The position numbers and the translations under genes were made by a program. From an uncultured Trueperaceae bacterium (GTDB lineage: Bacteria; Deinococcota; Deinococci; Deinococcales; Trueperaceae), in the NCBI GenBank assembly GCA_913062675.1, contig CAJXWR010000001.1:98492-144450 (forward strand): 45,959 bases of DNA, in the 5' to 3' direction. The notes under the pieces were generated by a model. That model saw nothing but the letters and a program-made list of their open reading frames with translations. It did not search any database and had not been told where the DNA came from. Numbering within the stretch: the stretch's first letter is position 1; each line of letters begins with the position of its first letter. Shown piece by piece: positions 34,304-42,744 of this stretch.

Positions 34304-37300
34304 GTCGTACCTCCATGGTGGGTTGGGGGTTCGAGCAAGGCGTGGTAGCGGGCGAGCCAGGTGTCGATGACGTGGGGTAGGTCGTAGTGTCGTTGCACGA
34401 CGTCGCGTCCGGTGCGTCCCATGGCGGTGCGGCGCTTGGGGTCGGTACGTTCGACGTGGTGCATGGCGTGGGCGAGGGCGGTGGGGTCGCCGGGGGGAAC
34501 GACGAGACCCATGGCTTCGGTGCGGACGATCTCGCGAACGCCGCCCACGTCCGTGGCGACGATGGGGAGGCCGGCGGCTGCGGCTTCGAGGAGGACGAGG
34601 GGGAGGCCTTCCCAGGCGGAGGACAGCAGGTACCCGTCGACCGCTTGCATGAGGTCGGGTACGTCGCTGCGTGGGCCGAGGAAGCGTAGGGCGTGACCGT
34701 TCGGGTCGAGGTTGCGGGCGAGGGTTTCGAGGTCGGTGCGGAGGGGTCCTTCCCCCACGATGAGGATGGTGTGGGGTCGTGCGGGTGCGTCGCCGTCCGG
34801 CGCTTGCATGGCGGCGTGCAGGAGGTTGGGGAGGTCCTTTTGGGGTTCGAGTCGTCCGACGGCGAGCCAGGTGAAGGTGTCGCCGAGGCCGAGTTCTTGG
34901 CGGAGACGGTTGCGGGTGTCCGGGTTGGGCGCCCAGCGGTTGAGGTCGAGGCCGTTGGGGATGGCTTCGATGCGGTGGGCGGGGGTGGCACCGACGCGGA
35001 TGAAGCGGTCGACGCCCGCTTGCGCGACGTTGGTGGTGAGGGTGCCGAGCGGGTCGGTGAGGCGGTAGGCGAGTTCGCGCCAGCGGGGTCCCTCGTCGAC
35101 GTTGTGGGCGGTGCTGATCAGGACGGGGGTGGTGGCGAGGGGCCGCGCGAGGCGGGCGAGGAGGTTGGCGTGCACCATGTGGGCGTGCACCACGTCGGGC
35201 TTGAGTCGGCGGACGAGCCTGGCGTAGCGGAGGAGCGCGCGGGGGTCGGGGCGTCCGCGTTGCATGTGGAGGGAGTGGACGGGGACGTGGGCGTCGCGGA
35301 GGGTCGCCTCGTGGGCTTCGGGGTCGCGGAGGGTGACGAGGTCGACGGGGTGACCGCGTTGGCGGAGTCCGAGGGCGATGTCGACCACCTGGTTCTCCGC
35401 GCCGCCGCGCATGAGGGAGGTGGTGACGAGCAGGATGTGGAGGGGGCGGGGGGTGTGCGGCTCGGCGCGCTTGCCGGTGCGCGGGGCGGTGGATTGGGTG
35501 GTGGACGGCGCGAGGTGTTGGGCGTAGCGTCGTGCGGCCGCGTCGAGCGTGAAGCGAGCGCGCCACGCGTTGCTGGGTGAAGACCTGGGCGTGGTGAGCG
35601 CCTCGTTGAGGGCAGTGGCCATCGCGTGCGGGTCGTTGCAGGGCACGAGCCAGCCTTCCTTCCCGTCGTCGAGAACGTCGCGCGTGCCGCTGGGGCAGTC
35701 GGTGGCGACGACGGGGAGGCCGAGTGCGCGGGCTTGGATGAGGGCGTTGGGCATGCCTTCCCAGTCGCTGGACAGGGCGAACGCTTGCGCATGGGCGAGG
35801 TACGCGAAGGGGTTGGCCACCCACCCCGTGAAGTGCACGTCACGGGTGATGCCGAGACGGCTGGCGAGGGTTTCGAGGGTGGCCCGTTCGGACCCGTCGC
35901 CGAGGATGAGGAGGCGGCTGGGGGTGTGCGCGTGGGTGAGCGCGAAGGCGTGCAGGAGAACGTCCAGCCGCTTCTGGGGCGTGAGGCGCGCCAGCGTGAC
36001 GAGCGTTGGAGGTTGTCCAGGTTCGAGCCAGGGGTGGGGTGGGACGGCGTTCGCACCCGCTTCGAGCCGTGGGGTGATGGCGGGGTTCTCGATCACGTCG
36101 ATTCGCGTTGCGGGCACACCGAAGCTTCGCGTGAGGGCGTCGGCAGCGCCGTGGGAGACGGCGATGATGGCGTCAGCCTGGTGATAGGCGTGACGGAGGA
36201 GGGGGGCGAGGATGCGGCCCTCCAAGCTTCGGGCGTCGGCTGCGAGGTCGGCTTCGACGGTGTTGGCTTCGCGCAGGACGAGGCGCACGTGGGGGGCGAC
36301 GTGGCGGGCGAGGGCGGCGATGGCGGTGGTTTGTTCGAGGGTGGTGAGGAGCGTGGCGGGCTTCCGGGTGCGGAGGTAGCGGGCGAGGGGGAGGAACGCA
36401 CTCGCGGTGCGGGGGGCATCGAGGTGGCGAATGGGGATGCCGTCTGGAACGTCGCGTTCGCTCCACCCGTCTTGCTGGGGATCTGCGCGGGTGGCGAGGA
36501 CGAGCTCGCTGCGGAGCCCTTGCTGGTCGAACGCGCTGAGGAGGTCGAGCATGACGCGTTCCGCGCCTCCTCCGGCGAGGGAGGGGAGGAGGATGGTGAC
36601 GTCGGGCGGGTTGGGGGGTGGAGTGAGCGTGTCGTGGGCGCGCCAGAATTCGCGGGTGGCGTCATCGAGACCGTGTTGGCGTCGGACCGCGTCGTGGAGG
36701 GTGGTGGCGACGGCGCGGCGCGCGTCGAGGGTGGCGTGGGTGAGGGTGGCGATCCGTTCGGCGAGCGCCTGCACGTCACCGGGGGGGACGGTCCACGCCT
36801 CGTCGACGAGGTGCGGCACGTCGGAAACGCGGGTGGCGATGACGGGTCGGGCCATGGCGCCAGCCTCGAGGACGGCGTTGGGATAGCCCTCGGTGTCGCT
36901 GGTGAGGAGGAGCATGTCGATGGCGGCGAGGAAGGCGGGTGGGTCGTCGATCACGCCGAGGAGGTGCACGTGTTCGCGCGCCCAGGGGTCTTGGTCGATG
37001 CGGGTTTGCAGGTCGGGTCGGAGGGAACCGTCGCCCGCGAACCAGAGGCGGTCGGGTCGGTCGTCTTGGGGAAGGGCGAGGATCGCTTCGAGGGCAAGAT
37101 CGGGTCGCTTGGCAGGGTGGAGGCGTCCGAGGAAGCCTGCGATGGTGTCGTGGGGCTTGGCCCCCCACCTGGCGCGCTGCTCCGTGATGCGGTCTGCGGT
37201 CCAGGGTGTGGGGTCGAAACGTTGGAGGTTCACGCCGTTGCGGAGGAGGTGAATGCGGTGGGGGGGTGCCCCCTCGCGTTCGAGGCGTGTGGCGATGGCG

Positions 37301-37755
37301 TGGGCGTTGGGGAGGAAGCGGGTGGTGCGGCGGTGGAGCCACGGGTCGAGCGTGCGGTGGGTGCGGGTGGTGGTGGGGTCGAGCGACAGGTCGGAGAGGA
37401 TGCGGGTGGGGACGCCGGCGAGGAGGGCGGCGGTGCGGCCCCAGGTGCTGGCGCTGCCGGCGAGGAAGGTGTGCACCACGTCGGGTCGTTCGCGGCGAAG
37501 GTAGCGAACGAGGTCGGTGAGGAAGTGCGGGAAGATTCGGTTGGCACGGTCGATGGTGTGGATCGGAACGCCGAGCGCGTGGAGGCGCGCGACGAACGGT
37601 TCGTGTCGTGCCGCGGTGAGGGTGAGGAGGGACACGTCGTGTCGTGCGAGTGCGTCGCGGTCGTGCTCGAGGATGGCGAGGAGTTGTGCCTCCGCGCCGC
37701 CCATGGCGAGGCCGTTGAGGATGAACACGATGCGGGGTCGATGAGCGTCAGGCAC
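34300..37755 (-). CDS. Triple-module GT4 glycosyltransferase (three fused glycosyltransferases)
   Basis: An unbroken 1151-residue protein made of three complete GT-B/GT4 units. Each begins with a glycine-rich motif (LAMGGAEAQ, residue about 17; LAGGGAERV, about 393; LMRGGAENQ, about 781) and each has a nucleotide-sugar domain. The EX7E motifs are Glu289/Glu297 in DTEGYPNAVLEAG, Glu666/Gln674 in DWEGMPNALIQAR and Glu1049/Glu1057 in AWEGLPLVLLEAA. Module 2 thus has Gln in the second position. Linkers are short and Pro/Thr-rich. One chain could add three sugars in turn. The GTG at 37755 is used for its GGGAGAA site and 8-nt overlap with wzy; a GTG at 37785 would add 10 residues. Confidence 0.93.
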   Translation of the reverse strand: MPDAHRPRIVFILNGLAMGGAEAQLLAILEHDRDALARHDVSLLTLTAARHEPFVARLHALGVPIHTIDRANRIFPHFLTDLVRYLRRERPDVVHTFLAGSASTWGRTAALLAGVPTRILSDLSLDPTTTRTHRTLDPWLHRRTTRFLPNAHAIATRLEREGAPPHRIHLLRNGVNLQRFDPTPWTADRITEQRARWGAKPHDTIAGFLGRLHPAKRPDLALEAILALPQDDRPDRLWFAGDGSLRPDLQTRIDQDPWAREHVHLLGVIDDPPAFLAAIDMLLLTSDTEGYPNAVLEAGAMARPVIATRVSDVPHLVDEAWTVPPGDVQALAERIATLTHATLDARRAVATTLHDAVRRQHGLDDATREFWRAHDTLTPPPNPPDVTILLPSLAGGGAERVMLDLLSAFDQQGLRSELVLATRADPQQDGWSERDVPDGIPIRHLDAPRTASAFLPLARYLRTRKPATLLTTLEQTTAIAALARHVAPHVRLVLREANTVEADLAADARSLEGRILAPLLRHAYHQADAIIAVSHGAADALTRSFGVPATRIDVIENPAITPRLEAGANAVPPHPWLEPGQPPTLVTLARLTPQKRLDVLLHAFALTHAHTPSRLLILGDGSERATLETLASRLGITRDVHFTGWVANPFAYLAHAQAFALSSDWEGMPNALIQARALGLPVVATDCPSGTRDVLDDGKEGWLVPCNDPHAMATALNEALTTPRSSPSNAWRARFTLDAAARRYAQHLAPSTTQSTAPRTGKRAEPHTPRPLHILLVTTSLMRGGAENQVVDIALGLRQRGHPVDLVTLRDPEAHEATLRDAHVPVHSLHMQRGRPDPRALLRYARLVRRLKPDVVHAHMVHANLLARLARPLATTPVLISTAHNVDEGPRWRELAYRLTDPLGTLTTNVAQAGVDRFIRVGATPAHRIEAIPNGLDLNRWAPNPDTRNRLRQELGLGDTFTWLAVGRLEPQKDLPNLLHAAMQAPDGDAPARPHTILIVGEGPLRTDLETLARNLDPNGHALRFLGPRSDVPDLMQAVDGYLLSSAWEGLPLVLLEAAAAGLPIVATDVGGVREIVRTEAMGLVVPPGDPTALAHAMHHVERTDPKRRTAMGRTGRDVVQRHYDLPHVIDTWLARYHALLEPPTHHGGTT

Positions 37756-39004
37756 GATGCGTTCTCCCTTGTTGGGGTGGTGCACCTTCCCTGGGTGCCC
37801 AGGTCGCGATCGCGAGTGCGAAGGCGAGGATCGTCCAGTACAGGAACCCGTCGGGGGCGTTGACGCTGGCGTTCGCGCCGAGGAGGAGGGTGATGAGCCC
37901 CGTCGTCATGGATCCCCACGGTTCGAGCAGCGTTGGAGCGCGGAGGAGGGGAAGGGCGTGGAGGGCGAGGAAGGTGACGAGTCCAAGGGCGCCGAGTTCG
38001 TAGAGGAGTTGCAGGTAGGCGTTGTGGGTGGAGGTGAGGCTGCCGAAGGCGTTTTGGACGAGTCGTTTGCTGGCATCGAAGCCGTGCCCGAGGAGGAGTT
38101 GGTCGGGGGTGCCTTGCGTGTAGGCGGTCCAGGTGGCGCGCCAGATGGGGGTGCGTTGCCCTCCGGTTTCGATGCGTTCGCTGGTGAAGCGCTCGGCGAG
38201 CGCTTGCCCGCCGGGGAGCAGGAACGCACCGGCGGTGAGGCTGGCGAGGAGGACGAGGAAGAGGAGTTGGCGGGGGCGGGTGCGTACGCCGTGCAGGGCG
38301 AGGGTGCCGAGGGCGAGGGCCAGGGCGAGCGTCATGCCGCGCGAGGCGAGGAGGAGCGTGGCGTAGAGGGGCAGGGCGGTGGCGAGGGTGATGCCGGTGA
38401 GGCGAAGCCAGCGTTGCGGCATCGCGCTGGTGGCGGCGTGCTTGAGGAGCGCAGCGGCGGCGAGGACGCCGGGAGCGAGGTAGAAGGTGGCGACGTTGGG
38501 GTCGGTGGCGATGCCGGCACGGTAGGTGAAACCGTCCTGGATGGCGGTGAGGACGATCCAGGCGGCGAGGATCGTGGTGCTCGTGAGGATGCCGGTCGTG
38601 ACGACGTGAAGGCCTTCCCGGGAGCGAATCTGGAGGGTGGCGAGGAGGCCGAGGAGGTACGCGACGACGCGTTGAATCGTGTCGAACCCGAGGGGGTCGA
38701 GGAAGCCCACGAAGCTGACGGCGGTCACGAGGAGGAAGGCGACGTAGGCGTGGACGGCGGGGCGCCAGAGGTGGAGGCCGGGCCCGAGGAGGGTGAGGAG
38801 GATGCTGGCAAGGAACGCGAGGTAGAAGGGGTAGAAGAACCCGGCGAGGGTGACGTGCGCGAAGACGGTTTCGTACAGCACGAAGGCGATCCAGTACCCC
38901 GCGAGCAGCATGGCGCTGACCCGGTCGGGTCGGCGCTCGGGTCGCAGGTCGCGTGCGAGGCGGGGTGCGTGGCGCTGGGTGACTGGGACGGCGCGTGTCG
39001 TCAT
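37748..39004 (-). CDS. Wzy/WaaL-type O-antigen polymerase or ligase
   Basis: A 418-residue membrane protein with roughly eleven helices. The Wzy_C region is visible: GGQRTPIWRATWTAYTQGTPDQLLLGHGFDASK and, after it, STHNAYLQLLYELGALGL, the conserved HNxxL segment of polymerases and ligases. It would polymerise flipped repeat units in the periplasm, or ligate them. It lies between the flippase and the triple glycosyltransferase, with ATGA overlap to the former. Polymerase and ligase cannot be told apart by sequence. Confidence 0.88.
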   Translation of the reverse strand: MTTRAVPVTQRHAPRLARDLRPERRPDRVSAMLLAGYWIAFVLYETVFAHVTLAGFFYPFYLAFLASILLTLLGPGLHLWRPAVHAYVAFLLVTAVSFVGFLDPLGFDTIQRVVAYLLGLLATLQIRSREGLHVVTTGILTSTTILAAWIVLTAIQDGFTYRAGIATDPNVATFYLAPGVLAAAALLKHAATSAMPQRWLRLTGITLATALPLYATLLLASRGMTLALALALGTLALHGVRTRPRQLLFLVLLASLTAGAFLLPGGQALAERFTSERIETGGQRTPIWRATWTAYTQGTPDQLLLGHGFDASKRLVQNAFGSLTSTHNAYLQLLYELGALGLVTFLALHALPLLRAPTLLEPWGSMTTGLITLLLGANASVNAPDGFLYWTILAFALAIATWAPREGAPPQQGRTHRA

Positions 39005-40470
39005 GCCGTCACCTTTCGCGCGAGGGCGGTGCGGGTGTGCTGCAGGGCGTCTCGCCAACCGAGGGTTTGGCGGATGGCGAGGTGGGTGAAGAGCGCGAGC
39101 AGCGCAAGGCCGGCGAGAAGGTGCGTGGGGTCGAAGACGGCGCTGGACCCGAGCCATGCCGTGAGCGCCACGACGGGGAAGCCGCTGACGAGCAGGCGGG
39201 TGGGGGTGCGGGTGGGGTGGAGACCGAAGGCGCGGTGGACGTAGAGGGTGAGGGCGGCGAGTTGCAGGACGGTGGCGGCGGCGAAGCCGATGGCGATGCC
39301 GGGTGCACCTAGGTGGGGGAGTAGGAGGAGTGCGGTGGTGGTGCGGGCGAGGGTGAAACCGAGTTCGAAGCCGAGCCAGGGCCCGACCCGTCCGGTGGCG
39401 AGGAGGGGCGCAGCGAACACCCAGATGGGAACGAGGAGGAACTCACCGAGGAGGAGGAACGGCAGGATCCCCTGGGCGGGAAGGAATTCGGGCGTGTAGA
39501 GCAGGAGCAGGATGGGGCCGGAGAGGAGGCCTAGCGCGGCGAGGGCGAGGGTGGCAATGGGGGTGACGACGTTGAGGAGTCGTTCGGCGGTGCGGCGCAT
39601 GGCGTCGGGACTCGCGTCTTGCGTGAGGGTGGCGAGGCTGAGCGCGCCGACGCTGCCGAGGACGATGGCTTTGACCTGGTAGGTGATGGAGAGCGCGGCT
39701 TGGTAGATGCCGTTGCTGGCGGCGCCATGGCCGTGGATGAGGCTTCCGCGGACGAGCAGGTCGGCGCTTTGCTGGGCGAAGCCGGCGGTGAGGGAGGCGA
39801 GACCGTACGTGGCGAGGAGGGTGAGGGTGGAGCGGTGGAGGTGAATGCGCCAGGGGTGATAGCCGAGGGTGCGGAGTCGCTGGTCGAGGAAGAGGACGAT
39901 CAGGAAGGTGAGGAGCGTGAACTGGAGGGCGGCACCGACGAGGCCGAACCACCAGACGATGGGGAGCGAGGCGAGGGTGCCGAGGGCGAGGGCGCGGCTG
40001 CGACCGGCGGTCATGCCGCGGATGTCGAGTGCGCCGGTGAGGAAGGCGATGCGGTGATGGGCGGCCGCTTGCGTGGGGAGGTAGGCGAGCAGGATGGCGG
40101 CTGCGGTGAGGACGTGGGGGGTAGGCGACAGCCCGACGGTGGTGAGGGTGTCGGGCGCGAAGGCGAGGATCGTTGCGGCGAGGAGGACGACGGTGAGGGC
40201 AAGGAGGATCGTCACGCCGTTGGCGGTGGCGAGGAGGCGTTGGCGCTCGTCGTGATCCTTGGCGGCTGCGACGTTGCGGTTGAGGCTCATGCCCAGGCCG
40301 AAGGCGATGAGGACGCTGCCGGCGATGGCGAGGAGGGCGAGTTGGGCGTACGCGCCGAACCCTTCGGTGCCGAGGCGTGCGGCGAGCACCTTGTTGCGGA
40401 CGAGGGCGGTGGCGGCGATGACGAGTTGCATTCCGCCGAGTTGGAGGAGGCTGGTGAGAATGCTGCGCAT
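39001..40470 (-). CDS. Wzx-type polysaccharide flippase (MOP superfamily)
   Basis: A 489-residue protein with 12-14 helices. The opening LLQLGGMQLVIAATALVRNKVLAARLGTEGFGAYAQL matches polysaccharide flippases of the MOP/MATE group, which move undecaprenyl-linked repeat units to the periplasm. It is the first gene of the operon wzx-wzy-GT-epimerase-GT. The ATG at 40470 follows GGGAG by about 10 nt. Confidence 0.9.
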   Translation of the reverse strand: MRSILTSLLQLGGMQLVIAATALVRNKVLAARLGTEGFGAYAQLALLAIAGSVLIAFGLGMSLNRNVAAAKDHDERQRLLATANGVTILLALTVVLLAATILAFAPDTLTTVGLSPTPHVLTAAAILLAYLPTQAAAHHRIAFLTGALDIRGMTAGRSRALALGTLASLPIVWWFGLVGAALQFTLLTFLIVLFLDQRLRTLGYHPWRIHLHRSTLTLLATYGLASLTAGFAQQSADLLVRGSLIHGHGAASNGIYQAALSITYQVKAIVLGSVGALSLATLTQDASPDAMRRTAERLLNVVTPIATLALAALGLLSGPILLLLYTPEFLPAQGILPFLLLGEFLLVPIWVFAAPLLATGRVGPWLGFELGFTLARTTTALLLLPHLGAPGIAIGFAAATVLQLAALTLYVHRAFGLHPTRTPTRLLVSGFPVVALTAWLGSSAVFDPTHLLAGLALLALFTHLAIRQTLGWRDALQHTRTALARKVTA

Positions 40471-40498
40471 GCCGGTTCGTCTCCCGTCGCACGAACGC

Positions 40499-40520
40499 AT
40501 GTGTTGCCTTGTCGACACAT
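40499..40520 (-). promoter_or_regulatory. Palindrome upstream of the polysaccharide operon
   Basis: ATGTGT-N10-ACACAT, a 22-bp inverted repeat with perfect 6-bp arms, lies 29 bp upstream of the flippase ATG. It is placed to be an operator for a dimeric regulator. No regulator gene is present in the window. Confidence 0.4.
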
Positions 40521-40556
40521 TCGTGGCAGTGAGTCCGTACGGTAGCGCTCCATGAA

Positions 40557-40593
40557 ACGACGTCCAGCCCATGCGTCACGGGCTGGACGTCGT
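40557..40593 (-). terminator. Strong hairpin terminator after the PL9-like lipoprotein gene
   Basis: ACGACGTCCAGCCC (40557-40570) and GGGCTGGACGTCGT (40580-40593) form a perfect 14-bp stem with a 9-nt loop, 20 nt after the stop of the gene ending at 40614. On the minus strand TTT follows, a short U-tract. It isolates the riboswitch-controlled gene from the flippase operon. Confidence 0.75.
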
Positions 40594-40613
40594 GCGATTC
40601 GAGCTTGCTTGCG

Positions 40614-42527
40614 TTACTCGCTCAGGGCGAGCGTCATGGTGCTGATGGTGGCTCCTGGCGTGAGGAGGTCGGCGTAGCTGGTGCCTTGCTCCATCGCACC
40701 GAGGTCGGGTGCGGCCCCTTGGTAGGCGAGACCAACGTCGATGCCGGCATCGATGGCGGCACTGTCACTCCGGAGCGTCAGGAAGTCGGCGCTGCTCGGG
40801 TCGGTGCTGACGAACCTGGGGTCGGTGATCCCGAGATCCCAGCTGTTGTAGGCGCTGCTTGCGCCCCACAGGCCGGCCGAGCTTCCGTAGGCGATGTTGT
40901 TGCGGAGCGTGGTCGTGTCACCGGCGACGAAGGCGTAGCTACCGTTGTTGAACGAGGTGTTGTTGTGGAAGGTCACGTAGCGTCCACTGTTGTAGTCGAA
41001 TCCGTGGCTGCGGTTGTCGTAGGCGACGGAGCGGCGCACGATGGTGTAGACGTTTTCGCTGTTGCCTCCGGCCTTGATGCCGTTTCCGTTGCCGTACGTG
41101 CCGAGGCCGTTGCCCCAGGCGACCGAGTCTTCGACGATGGTGTAGGTGGAGCGCCAGGTGTCGATGCCGTCGTCGGAGTTGCGGAACGCCTGAACGCGAC
41201 GCAGCACGTTGCCGGTCCCCGAGGAGATGCCGATGCCGTCGGCGTCGTCACCGATGCGGCCGTAGGGGTTGTAGCGGTCGTAGTTGTCGTAGACGCGAAT
41301 GTCCTCATAGAGGTTGCGGTTGCTCAGGTAGTTGAGGATGCCGCTGTAGTGGTTGCCGTGGATGTCGAGTCCGCGGAAGACGTTGTCGTGTCCACCGTTG
41401 ACGATGATGCCTTCCTGCGGTCCGTAGCGGACCTCGAAGTTTTCGAAGACGTTCCAGTCGGCGGTCACGCTGATGCGGTGGTTGCTTTCCACGGGGGTTT
41501 GGTTGCTTCCGTCGAAGATGGCGCGCTCACCGGGGTAGGAGACCCAGCGGATGGGTGCACTGCTCGTGCCGTTGCGGTAGACGCTCAGGTTGATCGAGTA
41601 GATGCCTCCACGGAGGGCGACGACGTCTCCGGGTTGCACGACATCGGCTGCGCGTTGCGCGGTTCGGAAGGGGGTCGAGGGGCTGCGACCGTCGTTGCCG
41701 TCGGAGCCGGTCGGGGCGACGTAGTAGGTGGCTGCGATGGGGGCGGGGGTTGGCTCGGGCTCCGTGGGTTCAGGTTCAGTCGGCTCGGGCTCCGTGGGTT
41801 CAGGCTCCGTTGGGGCCGGCTCGGTCGGTTCGGGATCGGTCGGTTCGGGCTCGGTCGGCTCAGGCTCCGTGGGTGCTGGCTCGGTCGGCTCAGGCTCCGT
41901 CGGCTCAGGCTCGGTCGGGGCCGGCTCGGTCGGTTCTTCAGGGTTCGTGGGGTCCGTTGGATCGGGCTCCGTCGGCTGGGGATCGGTCGGTTCGGGCTCG
42001 GTCGGCTCAGGTTCGGTCGGCTCTTCCGGTGCAACGGGGTCGTTCACGTCCCCCTCGTCCGGTGCGTCCGTCGTCGGCAGTTGCACGTCGAAGGCGGCCG
42101 TGGCGACCTTGACCTGACCCTTGCGGTAAACGGCTTCCGCCGTGAGCAGGTACTGGCCGTCCCCGAGGTCGGAAACGTCGAGATCCATCAGGTACGGTGC
42201 TCGACTCACGTCCAACGCTTCCAAGGCGGTTCCCGTGTCGGTCGTGAGCGTGAAGGACACGACGTCGAGATGCGGATGGTCGCGCACGAAGACGCTCACG
42301 TCACCACTCAGCGTCGCGCCGTCCAACCGTTGCACCTGCGTGTCTTCGAAGCTTGGGGTGACGGTCGTGGGGATGGTGAACTCGATGACGGGATCGGCGA
42401 GGGTCTCGCTGGGCAAGGCGGACGTGGAACATCCCGTGACGAGTAATCCGAGAACGCCGAGCGCGAACAGAATCGTGCGCGGCAGGTTGCGAAGCAGGCC
42501 GCTCCGCGGGCGTGCGAGGTCTTGCAT
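40614..42527 (-). CDS. PL9-like right-handed beta-helix lipoprotein under c-di-GMP riboswitch control
   Basis: A 637-residue exported lipoprotein. The lipobox LLVTGC gives Cys33 as the lipidated residue. Residues about 40-160 are a small beta-rich domain; about 166-262 are Pro-Glu-Pro-Thr repeats; the rest is a parallel beta-helix starting ATYYVAPTGSDGNDGRSP and holding GISSGTGNVL, FRNSDDGIDTW and GNGIKAGGNSENV. These are hallmarks of family 9 pectate-lyase-like proteins, which bind calcium and cleave uronic-acid polymers. The target could be the polymer made next door. The ATG at 42527 follows GGAGGAGG. It is preceded by two c-di-GMP-II-like riboswitches and followed by a strong terminator. 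Confidence 0.88.
   Translation of the reverse strand: MQDLARPRSGLLRNLPRTILFALGVLGLLVTGCSTSALPSETLADPVIEFTIPTTVTPSFEDTQVQRLDGATLSGDVSVFVRDHPHLDVVSFTLTTDTGTALEALDVSRAPYLMDLDVSDLGDGQYLLTAEAVYRKGQVKVATAAFDVQLPTTDAPDEGDVNDPVAPEEPTEPEPTEPEPTDPQPTEPDPTDPTNPEEPTEPAPTEPEPTEPEPTEPAPTEPEPTEPEPTDPEPTEPAPTEPEPTEPEPTEPEPTEPEPTPAPIAATYYVAPTGSDGNDGRSPSTPFRTAQRAADVVQPGDVVALRGGIYSINLSVYRNGTSSAPIRWVSYPGERAIFDGSNQTPVESNHRISVTADWNVFENFEVRYGPQEGIIVNGGHDNVFRGLDIHGNHYSGILNYLSNRNLYEDIRVYDNYDRYNPYGRIGDDADGIGISSGTGNVLRRVQAFRNSDDGIDTWRSTYTIVEDSVAWGNGLGTYGNGNGIKAGGNSENVYTIVRRSVAYDNRSHGFDYNSGRYVTFHNNTSFNNGSYAFVAGDTTTLRNNIAYGSSAGLWGASSAYNSWDLGITDPRFVSTDPSSADFLTLRSDSAAIDAGIDVGLAYQGAAPDLGAMEQGTSYADLLTPGATISTMTLALSE
41743..42031 (-). 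repeat. PEPT-type tandem repeat encoding a linker
   Basis: Degenerate 6-15-nt repeats encode about 97 residues of Glu-Pro-Thr-Glu-Pro pattern with Ala-Pro and Asp-Pro variants. Such stiff Pro/Glu linkers hold a catalytic domain away from the membrane. The nucleotide identity between units makes length change by slippage likely. Confidence 0.85.
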
Positions 42528-42572
42528 CGTTCCTCCTCCGAGGCCTGGGGCCACGTACACACGTGCGTAGCC

Positions 42573-42648
42573 GTCCGGCCGGTTGCATCACTGGCTCGCC
42601 GCGTCCCTTGATGCCCAAATGGGGATCTGCGGGTCATCGCCTCCGGAC
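42573..42648 (-). promoter_or_regulatory. Cyclic-di-GMP-II-like riboswitch, copy B (proximal)
   Basis: Minus-strand RNA element whose 3' end GUGAUGCAACCGG matches the class II consensus GCAACCGnnC. P1 is GUCCGG/CCGGAC (42643-42648 with 42573-42578). A kink-turn is formed by GGCGAUGAC (42633-42641) and CGAGCC (42593-42598). Loop GCAUCA (42609-42614) pairs with UGAUGC (42585-42590) as the pseudoknot. It ends 45 nt before the start codon, near the Shine-Dalgarno, so translation control is likely. Confidence 0.85.
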
Positions 42649-42666
42649 GCCTCGCAGGAGGCGTCC
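42645..42666 (-). promoter_or_regulatory. Anti-P1 hairpin of riboswitch copy B
   Basis: GGACGCCUC, loop, GAGGCGUCC forms a perfect 9-bp stem whose right arm shares GUCC with the 5' strand of P1 of copy B. The two structures exclude each other, as expected for an expression switch. Confidence 0.55.
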
Positions 42667-42744
42667 AACGTTTGGGTGCTTAACCGTTTCGGGTGGAGGG
42701 AAGATCGGAGAAGACGGAGTGCGAATCACTACGAGAACGTCGAC

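Noticed and set aside
35626-37863. 745-codon plus-strand frame opposite the triple glycosyltransferase
   Set aside because: The Gly/Val/Glu-rich product has no motif, while the minus strand encodes three clear glycosyltransferase modules. It is a codon-bias shadow.
37757-39244. 495-codon plus-strand frame opposite the polymerase gene
   Set aside because: Glu/Gly-rich shadow of a hydrophobic protein, with no motif.
41743-42031. Possible CRISPR array
   Set aside because: The periodic sequence has short degenerate units, no spacers, and is translated in frame as a Pro/Glu/Thr linker.
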